From a virus, in IMG/VR virus record IMGVR_UViG_3300031566_000176, positions 1 through 36,829 of that record: a stretch of DNA of 36,829 nucleotides. One strand, given 5' to 3'. Positions within the stretch are counted from its first letter, which is position 1. Every line of letters starts with the position of its first letter. This document shows, in pieces, positions 5,584 through 14,160 of this stretch. The translations under genes were made by a program, and so were the position numbers. The notes under the pieces were generated by a model. It was not told the DNA's origin. It worked only from the letters and a program-made list of their open reading frames with translations, and made no database searches.

Positions 5584-7599
5584 ATGTTCAAGGGTATTAA
5601 GGACGGCCTTCGACGTTGGCTTCTCAAGGAAGCAGGAATCTCATTCATACCCGGTTCATCAGCGGGGGCGTCCTGGCCGTCATACAACTATCGGCAGTTT
5701 GCGGTGGGGGCCTACTCGGGGAACGAGTTGGTATATGCCGGCATCACGAGGATCGTCCGGGCGCTCGGTGAGTCGCCATTGAGGGTCGTGAAACAGGAAG
5801 ATCATTCGCCATTGCCCAAACATCCGCTGCAAATGGTGCTCAACCGTCCGAATCGCTTCACGTCGCAGTATCGGCTGAAAGAACAGCTTATATGCCATTT
5901 GTTCTTTGCAGGCACGGCGTTCATTGAAAAAGTCCGTAACACGACCGGCTCCCGGATTCGCGAGCTTTGGCCGCTTGAACCGGACAGGGTCAAAATCGAG
6001 ATAGCACCGAACGGGCTGCCACAGGCATACATCTATATGGTTGCGGGCAAGGAATATCGGATGCCGCCCTCAGACATCATCCACATCCGGACATTCAACC
6101 CGGACGATCAATGGTTCGGTATTCCCATCCTGAAGGCGGCGCTGAAGAGGATAGAGACGGATACCGAACAGACGGACTTCGTGAAAACGCTCTTTCAGAA
6201 CTCGGCGGTACCGGGGATAATGGTGAAGGTCGATCAACCCGTCACTGACCAGAAAGCGCGAGATCGTTTCAGGGCGGAATGGCAAAATGCTTTCGGCGGA
6301 TCGAAACGCGGGTCGGTATTTCTTTGCTCCGGCACGGAGGGGATCGAGAAGGTCGGGCTGAATATGGACGAACTGGCATTCCCGGAGTTGACGACACTAC
6401 AGGCTGTTCGTATCTGCACAGTGCTTGGCGTCTCGCCATACGTCCTGGGCGTCGTATCCGATCCGACATACGCCAACTATGAGGTGGCGCGCCGGGCGTT
6501 CTGGGAGGACACTATAGAGCCGCTCCAAAACCTCCTTGATGACGAGCTTGAGGCGCAACTGGCCTTAGAGTTTGGAAACGACATCGGGATTGTATTTGAC
6601 AACGGCCGGGTGTCGGCGTTCAGGGACGCGCGGCGTCAGGTGTTTCTCGATTCCCAGCAAGCGGTAACGTCGGGCTGGATGAGCGTAAATGAGGCGCGGC
6701 TGCGGTCGGGAATACCGGAGGTACCCGGGGGCGATGTGTTTCTTCGCGGCCTGGCAACCAGACCTGTTCCGACCGGGGAGGTTAGCAAGGGCATTAAGTC
6801 CGATGTTCCACGTGGAATAAAGGCCGACCGGCGCATTGCACTTATCGCGCACGCCATCGGGCGTCGTAATCGGGGTGAGCTCTGGCTGGACAAACTGAAG
6901 GACGCCGCCGCATTGGAGTTTAGACGGCAGGCGAAGGACGTGCAGGAGATAATCCGGGAGGCAGTCGTGCCCAAGGCGGGTATTGACATCCAGCGCGTTC
7001 TCAGCGCGTTGCAAGGACTGGAGCCGTCTTGGACGAAGCGCACTATTGATGAGCTTATGCCGTTACTTATGACGATCATCACTGAAGCGGGGGCGGGGGC
7101 AGCCGAGGAGATCGGCATCAGCTTCAGCCTGAGCAACGAGGCGACAGAGGCGTTCGTTCGCGACTATGCATATAAATTTGCCTACGGCATCAGCAAGACA
7201 TCGGTCGAGGACGTCCGGGCGATAGTGATGCGCTCCCAGACTGAGGGGCTGTCGCTTCGGGAGATGAGCAACGCGCTGTTGGAGAAGTTCGACGGCTGGC
7301 AACGCTTAAGGGCGGATATGGTCGCGCGAACGGAGACCATCCGGGCGGCGAACCAAGGGGCTGAGGAGGGATGGCGTCAGGGGGGTATTCCTGAGAAGGA
7401 GTGGCTATGTGCGGGCGATGCCTGCGATTTCTGCCTGGAGATGAATGGCAAGGTTATCTCGATAGGAGCGAATTTCCACGAGCAGGGCGGATCAATGACA
7501 GTGGGAGAGCGCACGCTGAACTTCAATTATGAGGCCGTCGCAGGCCCTCCTGCCCACGTAAATTGCCGCTGTACTCTTTTACCAGTAGTGGAGGAATGA
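5584..7599 (+). CDS. Portal protein fused to a MuF-type head morphogenesis domain
   Basis: The 671-aa protein has two parts. Residues about 20-400 match HK97-type portal proteins (the dodecameric ring through which DNA enters): YAGITRIVRALGESPL, then PLQMVLNRPNRFTS, WPLEPDRVKIE and DIIHIRTFNP, with VLGVSPYVLGV later. Residues about 500-671 are a MuF-like domain: MVARTETIRAANQGAEEGW, then ACDFCLEMNGK and the closing PPAHVNCRCTL with its Cys/His set. In many phages (Mu, SPP1) portal and MuF proteins are separate; here a single frame encodes both with no stop or SD between. The ATG at 5584 has only a weak SD. Confidence 0.92.
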   Translation: MFKGIKDGLRRWLLKEAGISFIPGSSAGASWPSYNYRQFAVGAYSGNELVYAGITRIVRALGESPLRVVKQEDHSPLPKHPLQMVLNRPNRFTSQYRLKEQLICHLFFAGTAFIEKVRNTTGSRIRELWPLEPDRVKIEIAPNGLPQAYIYMVAGKEYRMPPSDIIHIRTFNPDDQWFGIPILKAALKRIETDTEQTDFVKTLFQNSAVPGIMVKVDQPVTDQKARDRFRAEWQNAFGGSKRGSVFLCSGTEGIEKVGLNMDELAFPELTTLQAVRICTVLGVSPYVLGVVSDPTYANYEVARRAFWEDTIEPLQNLLDDELEAQLALEFGNDIGIVFDNGRVSAFRDARRQVFLDSQQAVTSGWMSVNEARLRSGIPEVPGGDVFLRGLATRPVPTGEVSKGIKSDVPRGIKADRRIALIAHAIGRRNRGELWLDKLKDAAALEFRRQAKDVQEIIREAVVPKAGIDIQRVLSALQGLEPSWTKRTIDELMPLLMTIITEAGAGAAEEIGISFSLSNEATEAFVRDYAYKFAYGISKTSVEDVRAIVMRSQTEGLSLREMSNALLEKFDGWQRLRADMVARTETIRAANQGAEEGWRQGGIPEKEWLCAGDACDFCLEMNGKVISIGANFHEQGGSMTVGERTLNFNYEAVAGPPAHVNCRCTLLPVVEE

Positions 7600-7600
7600 A

Positions 7601-8497
7601 ATGGAACAACTGATAGTCCCTTGCGAGTTTAAGGCTGTCGATGGCGATATAAATGTCGTTGAAGGATATGCCTCGGTATACGACACGGTCGACCTTCAGG
7701 GCGACATCGTGCGGTATGGAGCTTTTGGCAAGACATCCAAAGAGCGCATCCCGAAGGGGCTCGTGAAATTCTTATACGGGCACGACCGTGCCGCAACATC
7801 GCTCCTTGGCACCGTGACCGCTGCGAAGGAATTGAAAGACCAGAATGTATTCTGGTTTAAAGCAGGGCTTTCTTCCGCCCCTTCTGTCCAGGATACGAAA
7901 ATCAAGATGATGGAAGGCCACCTTGATCGAGTCTCGTATGCCTATGACATTATCCGCAGTAAGCCGGGAAAGGCGGAAGGCGGAAATGAAATCCGAGAGC
8001 TTCTGGAGGTCAAATTGTGGGAGATCAGCGTCGTGCCTTTCGCCGCGAATGAGGAGGCGCACCTGACAATGGTTAAGGACCAGAAGCCCGATTGGGATGA
8101 GACCGAGAACGAGATCCGCTTCCGCATGCGCAATCCCGACCTGTTCAGGGATGACAGCTTCAGGACTAAGCCCTTGAGCGGAGCCAAGGGCATATATCTC
8201 GTCTTGGGCAAGCTCTTAAAGCCGCCGGAGGGCCAGGAGGGCAGCATGGTTGTCCAGTCCATCCGTTTCAAGAAGGATGATGATTGGACATTGGCGAAAG
8301 CCAAGGCTTGGCTCAAAGAGCATCCTGACATAGCAAAGTCTTTCGATTACATATATGTAGAAACCCAGTTCGCCGGGCCGGCCGCGCCGGATGACGAAAG
8401 TCCACCCACCGGAACCACGGACATTTTCAAAGGCGCCGCGGGAATTGAACTCCTGCGGCTGAAAACACAATTAATTTTGAAGGGAGTCACAAGATGA
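7601..8497 (+). CDS. HK97-family prohead protease with a C-terminal extension
   Basis: Residues 1-160 are a U35/HK97-type prohead protease: EGYASVYDTVDLQGDIV near the start, the catalytic His in LYGHD (His61) and Ser in DRVSYAYD (Ser112). It cleaves the capsid delta domain and scaffold during head maturation. The next 140 residues add a domain with RTKPLSGAKGIYLVLGKL and DDWTLAKAKAWLKEHPD. A tail of this kind accompanies proteases in other phages and may be a scaffold or structural element (inference). The start lies 1 bp after the portal stop region and the gene overlaps the capsid gene by 4 bp. Confidence 0.9.
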   Translation: MEQLIVPCEFKAVDGDINVVEGYASVYDTVDLQGDIVRYGAFGKTSKERIPKGLVKFLYGHDRAATSLLGTVTAAKELKDQNVFWFKAGLSSAPSVQDTKIKMMEGHLDRVSYAYDIIRSKPGKAEGGNEIRELLEVKLWEISVVPFAANEEAHLTMVKDQKPDWDETENEIRFRMRNPDLFRDDSFRTKPLSGAKGIYLVLGKLLKPPEGQEGSMVVQSIRFKKDDDWTLAKAKAWLKEHPDIAKSFDYIYVETQFAGPAAPDDESPPTGTTDIFKGAAGIELLRLKTQLILKGVTR

Positions 8498-9762
8498 CTT
8501 TCAAAGACAATCTGACGGTGGAGGCGCAGGCAATTTTTGGGCAGATGGAGGCCCGATACAATGAGGGGAATGTTATCGCGCAGAAGGCCGTCGACGAGAA
8601 GCGCCAGCTCACCGCCGAGGAAGAGGCGAAGGTAAAGCAACTATGGAGCGAGGCGGCTGACCTGAAAAAGAAGGGCGATGAGAAGACCGCCCTCGCCGAC
8701 ATCGGTTCTGGCCTTGACAAAGCCCTCAACGCCCCCGTCTACAAGCATCCGATGGGCGATCCCGACACCAAGGACGCCGAAAATGCCAGCATCGCTTCCC
8801 CTGAAGTGGCCGCCGAAAGGAAGGCTTTCGACAGTTGGCTTCGGAGGGGTAAGGACATCCTGCCGGAAGAGGCGAAGGCGCTTTCCAGGCTGACCGATCC
8901 CGCCGGTGGGTATCTGTGCATGCCCCAGATGCAAAGCACGATTCTCACAAAGCGAGATCAGGTGACTCAGATCAGGCAGTTGTGCGAGGTCATCACCACC
9001 TCCAAGGACAAGGTGATTTGGCCCGCGTGGGACGATGACTGGGACATGAACATGATGGGCGAGACCGTGGCGTTCACCGATGAGACGGATGATACTGTCC
9101 TCGGCGAGCTGACACTGACGCCGCACAAGGCGGGGCGCGTTCTGAAGGTCTCGCAGGAGCTTCTCGAAGACCAGGACTTCAACCTCGAACAGAAGATCGC
9201 CGAGCGGTTCGGCTACAAACTCGGCGTTCTGCAGGAGGGGATGTGGATCAAAGGTAGTGGTATCAAGCAGCCCGAGGGGTTCCTATATGCGGGGATCACA
9301 AACCATGACATCGGGACTGCCACCTCCGGCGTAATTGTGCCAGCGGACATTCAAGACTTCCCGCTGTTGCTCAGCCCGCAGTATAGAACGGCAAACTGCC
9401 GGTGGATCATTCCGACCGCGACGCTCCAGCAGATCATTCTGCTCCGCTCGGATACAGGCGGCGCGGGCACCGGGGTATTTATGTGGCAGCCGAACTTCCA
9501 GTCTGGCAAGCCTCCGATGATCGGGGGATACGGCTACATCGAGGTTCCGGCAACTTCCTGGCCGACAATCGCATCGGACGGACATCCATTGCTGGCGTTC
9601 GGTGACCTTTCCGCATACATCATCTGCGACAGGGTCGGCTTCACGATCCAGCGGTTGATCGAGACGTATGCGCTCAACGATCAGGTCGGCTTCAAATGCC
9701 GTGCCAGATTCGACGGCAGGCTGTCGGACGTAAACGCCTTCGCCCGCCTGAACCGCACATAA
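8494..9762 (+). CDS. Major capsid protein, HK97 fold
   Basis: The 422-aa protein has an N-terminal helical, charged delta-like region (about 1-110, with EEEAKVKQLWSEAADLKKKGDEK) that the adjacent protease would remove. The shell domain opens LSRLTDPAGGYLCMP. QIRQLCEVITTSKDKVIWP, the KVSQELLEDQDFNLEQ spine-helix segment and WIIPTATLQQI are all typical of HK97-fold capsids. SD AAGGGAG lies 7 nt before ATG 8494. The order terminase, portal, protease, capsid is the standard one. Confidence 0.93.
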   Translation: MTFKDNLTVEAQAIFGQMEARYNEGNVIAQKAVDEKRQLTAEEEAKVKQLWSEAADLKKKGDEKTALADIGSGLDKALNAPVYKHPMGDPDTKDAENASIASPEVAAERKAFDSWLRRGKDILPEEAKALSRLTDPAGGYLCMPQMQSTILTKRDQVTQIRQLCEVITTSKDKVIWPAWDDDWDMNMMGETVAFTDETDDTVLGELTLTPHKAGRVLKVSQELLEDQDFNLEQKIAERFGYKLGVLQEGMWIKGSGIKQPEGFLYAGITNHDIGTATSGVIVPADIQDFPLLLSPQYRTANCRWIIPTATLQQIILLRSDTGGAGTGVFMWQPNFQSGKPPMIGGYGYIEVPATSWPTIASDGHPLLAFGDLSAYIICDRVGFTIQRLIETYALNDQVGFKCRARFDGRLSDVNAFARLNRT

Positions 9763-9796
9763 GCGGACGGCTTTTAACTGATAAGGAGAAAACATA

Positions 9797-10285
9797 ATGA
9801 GTCACTCAGATTTGACTAACAATATCGGCATCCAGCAAACGCTCGATCCTGATGCCTATGACGTGAGCGCCGATGTGGCTTGCACCGGCGTAGATGGCAA
9901 GAACTGCGAGAGCGTCCTTCACATCGTTGCCGTCGGAGACACTGCCGAGCATTCTACATCGCACCACACCCGGCTTGTCATCCAGGAATCGGCAGTATTG
10001 GGGTCGGCTTACACCGATGTCATCATTGCGGCGATGGTTGAGTTCACCATCGACGGGGTGGTCACCGCGATGGAGGATATAACCACCGGTCTGCTGAAGG
10101 CACTCGATGCGGCTGGAGATGACAATCACGTCTATGCCGCCGAATACAAGGGGCAGAGTCAGTATTCCCGAATCCTTCTTGAGGTAACCGGGACGAGGAC
10201 GGTCGGTGACATAGGCGCCGAGGCGATCAAGTGGGCGCGTTCGCGCAATGCCGCTGCTGGCGTGCTGGGTGTTAACCAGCCTTAA
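9797..10285 (+). CDS. Probable head decoration or structural protein
   Basis: The 162-aa protein follows the capsid gene. It is rich in Ala, Thr, Val, Asp and His, has no charged coiled coil, and ends with QYSRILLEVTGTRTVGD...GAEAIKWARSRN. Proteins of this size and layout, with a late stretch like 'YIGsKRYvRVvltvtGT', are common directly after capsid genes in siphophages and are usually taken as decoration or cement proteins. The role is inferred from position and general resemblance. Confidence 0.6.
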   Translation: MSHSDLTNNIGIQQTLDPDAYDVSADVACTGVDGKNCESVLHIVAVGDTAEHSTSHHTRLVIQESAVLGSAYTDVIIAAMVEFTIDGVVTAMEDITTGLLKALDAAGDDNHVYAAEYKGQSQYSRILLEVTGTRTVGDIGAEAIKWARSRNAAAGVLGVNQP

Positions 10286-10345
10286 AGTCAACCAGGGATG
10301 GGGGGGGTCATCACGAATCCCCCCTCCCCTGAAATCGAGGTCGAC

Positions 10346-10600
10346 GTGATAAGGACAATCAAGCTTCGCCGAAATATCGTATTTGGTGGCAAGCTGGTCA
10401 TTCAGCGCGGTGAGGAGCTTACGGACATTGAATTAGGGGTTCGTGTCAGGAAGCACCTTGTCGAGAACAGGACGGCAGTTCAGGTAGTGAAGGAAAATCC
10501 CCAGGAGGGCAAGGCGCTCGAAGCGGCCCCGGAAAACAAGGCGATGGGAGCCTCGTTCAAGAACAAAGGCGGCCGTAAGCCGAAAGCTGACGGCAAATAA
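10346..10600 (+). CDS. Small hypothetical head-region protein
   Basis: I take GTG 10346 as the start because GAGG lies 7 nt upstream and the protein then begins VIRTIKLRRNIVFGGKLVIQRGEE, a common opening for small phage proteins beside capsid genes. A start at ATG 10298 is possible, but its codons lie in a G8/C6 hairpin (10302..10324) and give low-complexity sequence. The 84-aa protein has a beta-rich front and a Lys-rich, disordered tail. It overlaps the next gene by 1 bp (TAATG). Confidence 0.6.
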   Translation: MIRTIKLRRNIVFGGKLVIQRGEELTDIELGVRVRKHLVENRTAVQVVKENPQEGKALEAAPENKAMGASFKNKGGRKPKADGK

Positions 10601-11154
10601 TGGCCGACTTGGTCACCTCCGCCGAGACAAAATCGTATCTGGGCATCGATCATTCCGATGACGATACCGTTATCGGAGAGATTATCAGATATGTAACCGC
10701 AGCGGTCGAGCGATATACCGGGCGAACGTTCACACAGGACGGCGAGGAAGGTCGGACGGAATACCTTGACGGCGAGGTAAATGAACTTGTCGTCAGGATG
10801 CCGCCGATTGACTCAATAGTCGGCATATATGACACTGAGGCTGATGATACCGAGGTCGATGCCGAGGATTATGACTTCGATCCGGAGGCTGGGCTTGTCT
10901 GGTTGACAGGCGGCATATCGGTCGGGTATTGGGGGGCTGGCCGGAGACGGTGGAAGGTCGTCTATGTCGGCGGGCACGACGGTGCGCCGAATGACGTGAA
11001 AGCGGCGGCACTGACCTGGATTGCGGACATCTATACCCACCGCGACGATCTACCTGGCGAACGGCTCGGGGATCTCCAGACAACGCGCTCCCCGGGTGAT
11101 ATGCCGGAGCGCGTCAAGGGTCTGCTCTCGAAATATACGGACTTGGCATTCTAA
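10600..11154 (+). CDS. Head-tail connector (gp6-like)
   Basis: The 184-aa protein begins ADLVTSAETKSYLGIDHSDDDTVIGEIIRYVTAAVERYTGR, the hallmark of the HK97 gp6-like connector family whose ring docks under the portal. The later WKVVYVGGHDGAPNDVKAA also fits: VxYxaGy, then 'P.dlk.A'. The stop of the preceding gene overlaps its ATG. Confidence 0.85.
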   Translation: MADLVTSAETKSYLGIDHSDDDTVIGEIIRYVTAAVERYTGRTFTQDGEEGRTEYLDGEVNELVVRMPPIDSIVGIYDTEADDTEVDAEDYDFDPEAGLVWLTGGISVGYWGAGRRRWKVVYVGGHDGAPNDVKAAALTWIADIYTHRDDLPGERLGDLQTTRSPGDMPERVKGLLSKYTDLAF

Positions 11155-11165
11155 AGGAGTTCATT

Positions 11166-11492
11166 ATGGAATCAGAGATTGTCTTCCTTGCCATTGGCAG
11201 CCCGGACAATATCTATCCACGCCAAACTGATCTTGCGAGATACGGTTCGAGGCTTCTGGTGATGAAAGCCATATTGGAAGTCATCGATGAAAGCGAACCG
11301 CAATTTAAGGAAGTGTTTCAATTCCAAAAAAGCGGGAATCCGATTAAGCTCTTTATTGTCACAAGAAAGGAAGGCAAGCCGGATTTCACCGAAGTTGTAA
11401 ATCAGGCAATCATTCTGGCTGTCAATCGATATTATCCAATGCCAGATCACCTCAATATTATCGAGGTCATATTTCAGCAGGTAGCGGGATGA
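11166..11492 (+). CDS. Hypothetical protein inserted among connector genes (moron-like)
   Basis: This 108-aa protein (MESEIVFLAIGSPDNIYPRQ ...) has no recognised family. SD AAAGGAG precedes ATG 11166. Its codons are clearly more AT-rich than those of the flanking connector genes, and with the next gene it interrupts the normal connector-stopper order. That suggests a recently acquired two-gene insertion. It is mildly hydrophobic with no clear membrane segment. Confidence 0.65.
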   Translation: MESEIVFLAIGSPDNIYPRQTDLARYGSRLLVMKAILEVIDESEPQFKEVFQFQKSGNPIKLFIVTRKEGKPDFTEVVNQAIILAVNRYYPMPDHLNIIEVIFQQVAG

Positions 11493-11695
11493 ACATTCAA
11501 CCTAAGCCATCCAAACCATTACTAAAATGGTCTTTACTGTTTCGACGAGAACGGCAGATATTCGATATGTATCAAATCTTTGACAGCATTAAACATTATC
11601 TACCGAAGGAAATCATCGATCACATTCTGTCAGAATTTAGAAAACTTGGTATCCCTGACGTGATTAGTGATGTATCTGAGGGAAGGGCTAAATGA
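11489..11695 (+). CDS. Hypothetical protein, second gene of the inserted pair
   Basis: The 68-aa basic, helical protein (LLKWSLLFRRERQIFDMYQIF near the start) overlaps the preceding gene by 4 bp and the next one by 4 bp, so it is translated with them. AT-rich like its partner. No motif recognised. Confidence 0.6.
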   Translation: MNIQPKPSKPLLKWSLLFRRERQIFDMYQIFDSIKHYLPKEIIDHILSEFRKLGIPDVISDVSEGRAK

Positions 11696-12009
11696 TCCTC
11701 GGTGGTCGAAAGCTTACTATTCAGCGCAAGGGGCGGGTCCAGGATGGCCAGGGGGGCTGGCGGGAGGATTGGACAGGCATAGGCAGCGAGCGGGGCAAGC
11801 TGCGGCCGGCTTCGGCCCGCGAGCGCGAGATCGCCGGGCAGCAGCAGGCGGTGGTTAGCCACGTCAGTTATCTCCGGAAAGGCGCCAATGTTAAGCTCGG
11901 CGACCGGCTGTTGCTGGATGATGTTGGTTATGAGGTTATCGCCGTCCGGGAGCCCGGGCTGGCGGGGAAGCATCTTGAGATTGACCTGAACGAGGTGCAA
12001 CGTGGCTGA
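11692..12009 (+). CDS. Head-tail adaptor / head closure protein
   Basis: The 105-aa protein looks like the phage head-tail joining family (SPP1 gp16-like stopper): RKLTIQRKGRVQDGQGGWREDW at the N-terminus (usual form 'v.iqr.....dgyGg....W'), then GDRLLLDDVGYEVIAVREPG near the end. It closes the connector and forms the tail docking surface. It overlaps genes on both sides by 4-8 bp. Confidence 0.8.
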   Translation: MILGGRKLTIQRKGRVQDGQGGWREDWTGIGSERGKLRPASAREREIAGQQQAVVSHVSYLRKGANVKLGDRLLLDDVGYEVIAVREPGLAGKHLEIDLNEVQRG

Positions 12010-12466
12010 AGTCAGGCTTACAGGCAAAGAGCAGGTAATGAAGCGCGCGCTTGACGTGCTGGAGGCGAGGATGGTCAAAGCCTGCGCCTTCGCTGTTGGC
12101 TATTGCAAGCGATCAGTTTCGCGCGGGAATGTAACCGGCGAGAATCCGTCGGCTCCCGGTGAGCCCCCGAAGTTACGAAAGGGGATACTCGCCTCGAATA
12201 TCGGTTATGAGACAATTCGTTCATCGAACAGGGTTAGCGGTTATATCGGAGTGACTAAGGCAAGTAAAGCTAATGAATATGCTCTTTATCTGGAACTGGG
12301 GCGTGGGCCGATATTTCCAAAGACTAAGAAGTTGCTAAAATTCAAAATTGGCAACCGGTGGATTTCAAAGCATTCGGTAGGGCCGATGGAGGAGCGCCCG
12401 TTCCTTCGCCCGACAATAATCAACAATCGCAGGAAGATAATCAAGATTCTCGCACCTGAAAAATGA
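12002..12466 (+). CDS. HK97 gp10-like neck/tail completion protein
   Basis: The 154-aa protein has the layout of gp10-like proteins: an N-terminal helix, then RGNVTGENPSAPGEPPKLRKGIL (Ser/Pro/Gly-rich, 'paPGepP..rtG.L'), EYALYLELGRGPIF ('Ya.yvEfGt') and EERPFLRPTI ('rPfLrPAl'). These are characteristic of the family that completes the head-tail interface. Confidence 0.8.
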   Translation: MAEVRLTGKEQVMKRALDVLEARMVKACAFAVGYCKRSVSRGNVTGENPSAPGEPPKLRKGILASNIGYETIRSSNRVSGYIGVTKASKANEYALYLELGRGPIFPKTKKLLKFKIGNRWISKHSVGPMEERPFLRPTIINNRRKIIKILAPEK

Positions 12467-12885
12467 GCGCCTTCACCAAAGCAGTTTTTGACCGGCTTGC
12501 TGGGGACACGACCTTGACAGACTTGCTGACAACGTATTTCGGGCAGCCCGCGATATTCACAGTCATTCCGATACCTGAGAATGCTGAACTGCCTTATATC
12601 GTCACAGAGGGTAATATCAGCGAGATTCCGTTCGACACGAAGGTCTCAGCAGGCCGGGAGGTCTTCAGGGATGTGCGCTGCTATACTGAGGCGACTGGCA
12701 GTTCGGTTGAAGTGGAATTGATAGCCGAGCGGGTCCGCACGCTCTTTCATCAACACGCCCTCGCCATTGAGGGCTTCGAGAACGCCTTCCTTTGCCACGC
12801 GAACAGCATTATGGTCGCGCCCGGCGAGGACGGCGCATACGGTCGGATAGTAACAATACGTTTCATAACAATGGAGGAAAGTTGA
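12463..12885 (+). CDS. Tail completion protein (DUF3168/gp17-like)
   Basis: The 140-aa protein fits the DUF3168 family: AVFDRLAGDTTLTDLL at the start ('aly.rL.ad..l.aLv'), IPENAELPYIVTEG ('P.da.fPYvvig') and later HQHALAIEGF. In SPP1 the counterpart (gp17) sits at the tail end that meets the head. It overlaps the previous gene by 4 bp. Confidence 0.8.
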   Translation: MSAFTKAVFDRLAGDTTLTDLLTTYFGQPAIFTVIPIPENAELPYIVTEGNISEIPFDTKVSAGREVFRDVRCYTEATGSSVEVELIAERVRTLFHQHALAIEGFENAFLCHANSIMVAPGEDGAYGRIVTIRFITMEES

Positions 12886-12886
12886 A

Positions 12887-13303
12887 ATGGCAATCACACC
12901 TTTGACCATCAATCGTCTGGACGAAGACGGGCTCAAAATCATAGCGACCGTGAACATTCTGGAGAATGTGGAGGGGCTTGGCACGGCTCCAGACGGCAAC
13001 AGCTTCGTCAACACGAAGAAGACCTATCTGGTGCTTTATGCCACCGGGCATACCGCCACGGTCGTCCTCACGGTTGTGCCACCGGTAGCGACGCTCCAGA
13101 CAGGACAATACGGAGAGCTGGATGTGGACGACATCGTCATCACACTGGCTATATCGTATGTTGGGGAGGCCGCCGTCCCGCAGATGACGGTCGTGCAGAT
13201 TCCAGTTGCCTACAATACGGCGGGCAAGGCGCTGATCAAGGCGACCAGCTCAGGCGCCTTCGAGGCCGGCGAGGTGAAGATTGGCGCCATTGAGCTTGCC
13301 TGA
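12887..13303 (+). CDS. Putative structural protein, paralogue 1 of a tandem pair
   Basis: The 138-aa protein is beta-rich with a pattern shared with the next gene: LTINRLDEDGL at the start, NSFVNTKKTYLVLYATGHTATV in the middle, then a QTGQYGELDVDDI turn and AYNTAGKALIKATSSGAFEAGE at the end. The 'FvNdgkTfLvvyngg...tVt...p' style recalls small Ig-like phage surface proteins. The role is unknown; decoration of tail or head is possible. SD GGAGG precedes ATG 12887. Confidence 0.65.
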   Translation: MAITPLTINRLDEDGLKIIATVNILENVEGLGTAPDGNSFVNTKKTYLVLYATGHTATVVLTVVPPVATLQTGQYGELDVDDIVITLAISYVGEAAVPQMTVVQIPVAYNTAGKALIKATSSGAFEAGEVKIGAIELA

Positions 13304-13314
13304 CAGGAGGCGCT

Positions 13315-13722
13315 ATGTCAATCAATGATCTGACAATCCACCAGCTCGGAGAGGACGGGCTGAAAACCCTTGCCGCGGCGGGCTCTATTCTGACCAACGT
13401 GCAAGGCAATGGCATAGCTCCGGACGGCGACCGGTTTGTTAATACTCCGGATACCTGGCTGGTGCTTTACCAATCGGGACACAGTTACAATGTTATTTTC
13501 ACTATCACGCCACCGGCGGCAGACATCCAGACGCACGATTATGGCAAACTGGATCTTGACAACATAGTCTGCACCCATACCCCCACATCACCCGTTCTGA
13601 AAATCACCATGCTCAAGATACCTGTCGGCTATAATGTGGACGGCAAGGTAATCATCAAGACGACCAGTTCGGAGGCGTTCGTGGCGGGCGAGGCAAGGAT
13701 CGCCGCTGTCGAAATACTTTAA
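13315..13722 (+). CDS. Putative structural protein, paralogue 2 of a tandem pair
   Basis: The 135-aa protein aligns along its whole length with its upstream neighbour: LTIHQLGEDGL, DRFVNTPDTWLVLYQSGHSYNV, YGKLDLDNI, YNVDGKVIIKTTSSEAFVAGE. This indicates a tandem duplication followed by divergence. It lacks about three residues in the middle. A perfect AGGAGG precedes ATG 13315. Confidence 0.65.
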   Translation: MSINDLTIHQLGEDGLKTLAAAGSILTNVQGNGIAPDGDRFVNTPDTWLVLYQSGHSYNVIFTITPPAADIQTHDYGKLDLDNIVCTHTPTSPVLKITMLKIPVGYNVDGKVIIKTTSSEAFVAGEARIAAVEIL

Positions 13723-13739
13723 TCTGAAAGGAATACACA

Positions 13740-14159
13740 ATGGCTAACGAAAGAACAGGGCACGGGGTTGTTCTGAAAGTCAATACCGGCACGGTCGGAT
13801 CGCCGACCTGGACGGCGGTCGCGTCGCAGCGAGGGGTGTCGATAACGCCCAGCGCTGATATGATCGACGTCTCCAGCAAGGAGGCCGTCGGTCGGGCCTA
13901 TCTGCCGGGACATCGATCCTGGACGATCCGTTGCGACAGTCTGTATATCAAGAGCGGTGTCGATTATGCAAAGTTGCTGGCTGCCTACGAGGCCGACGAT
14001 GACGACTCCCGCAAGATTCAGGTTATGTGGACTGAAGATAGCACGAACTATCGCTGGATATATGCCTTCATCACCTCGATGCCTCACGAGTTCCCCGATG
14101 CCGATGCAGCGACCCTTAGCGTCGAATTGCAGGCGACGGGCGACTGGACGGCAGCATAA
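13740..14159 (+). CDS. Major tail tube protein
   Basis: The 139-aa protein resembles TP901-1-type tail tube subunits: GHGVVLKVNTGTVGSPTWTAVASQRGVSITPSADMIDVSSK at the N-terminus (usual form 'g..v.lkv..gt..ttyt.Vag.t...l..s.d.ievts'), then RSWTIRCDSLYI and a C-terminal beta strand. It polymerises around the tape measure. Its place directly before the tail chaperones and tape measure supports this. Confidence 0.88.
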   Translation: MANERTGHGVVLKVNTGTVGSPTWTAVASQRGVSITPSADMIDVSSKEAVGRAYLPGHRSWTIRCDSLYIKSGVDYAKLLAAYEADDDDSRKIQVMWTEDSTNYRWIYAFITSMPHEFPDADAATLSVELQATGDWTAA

Positions 14160-14160
14160 T

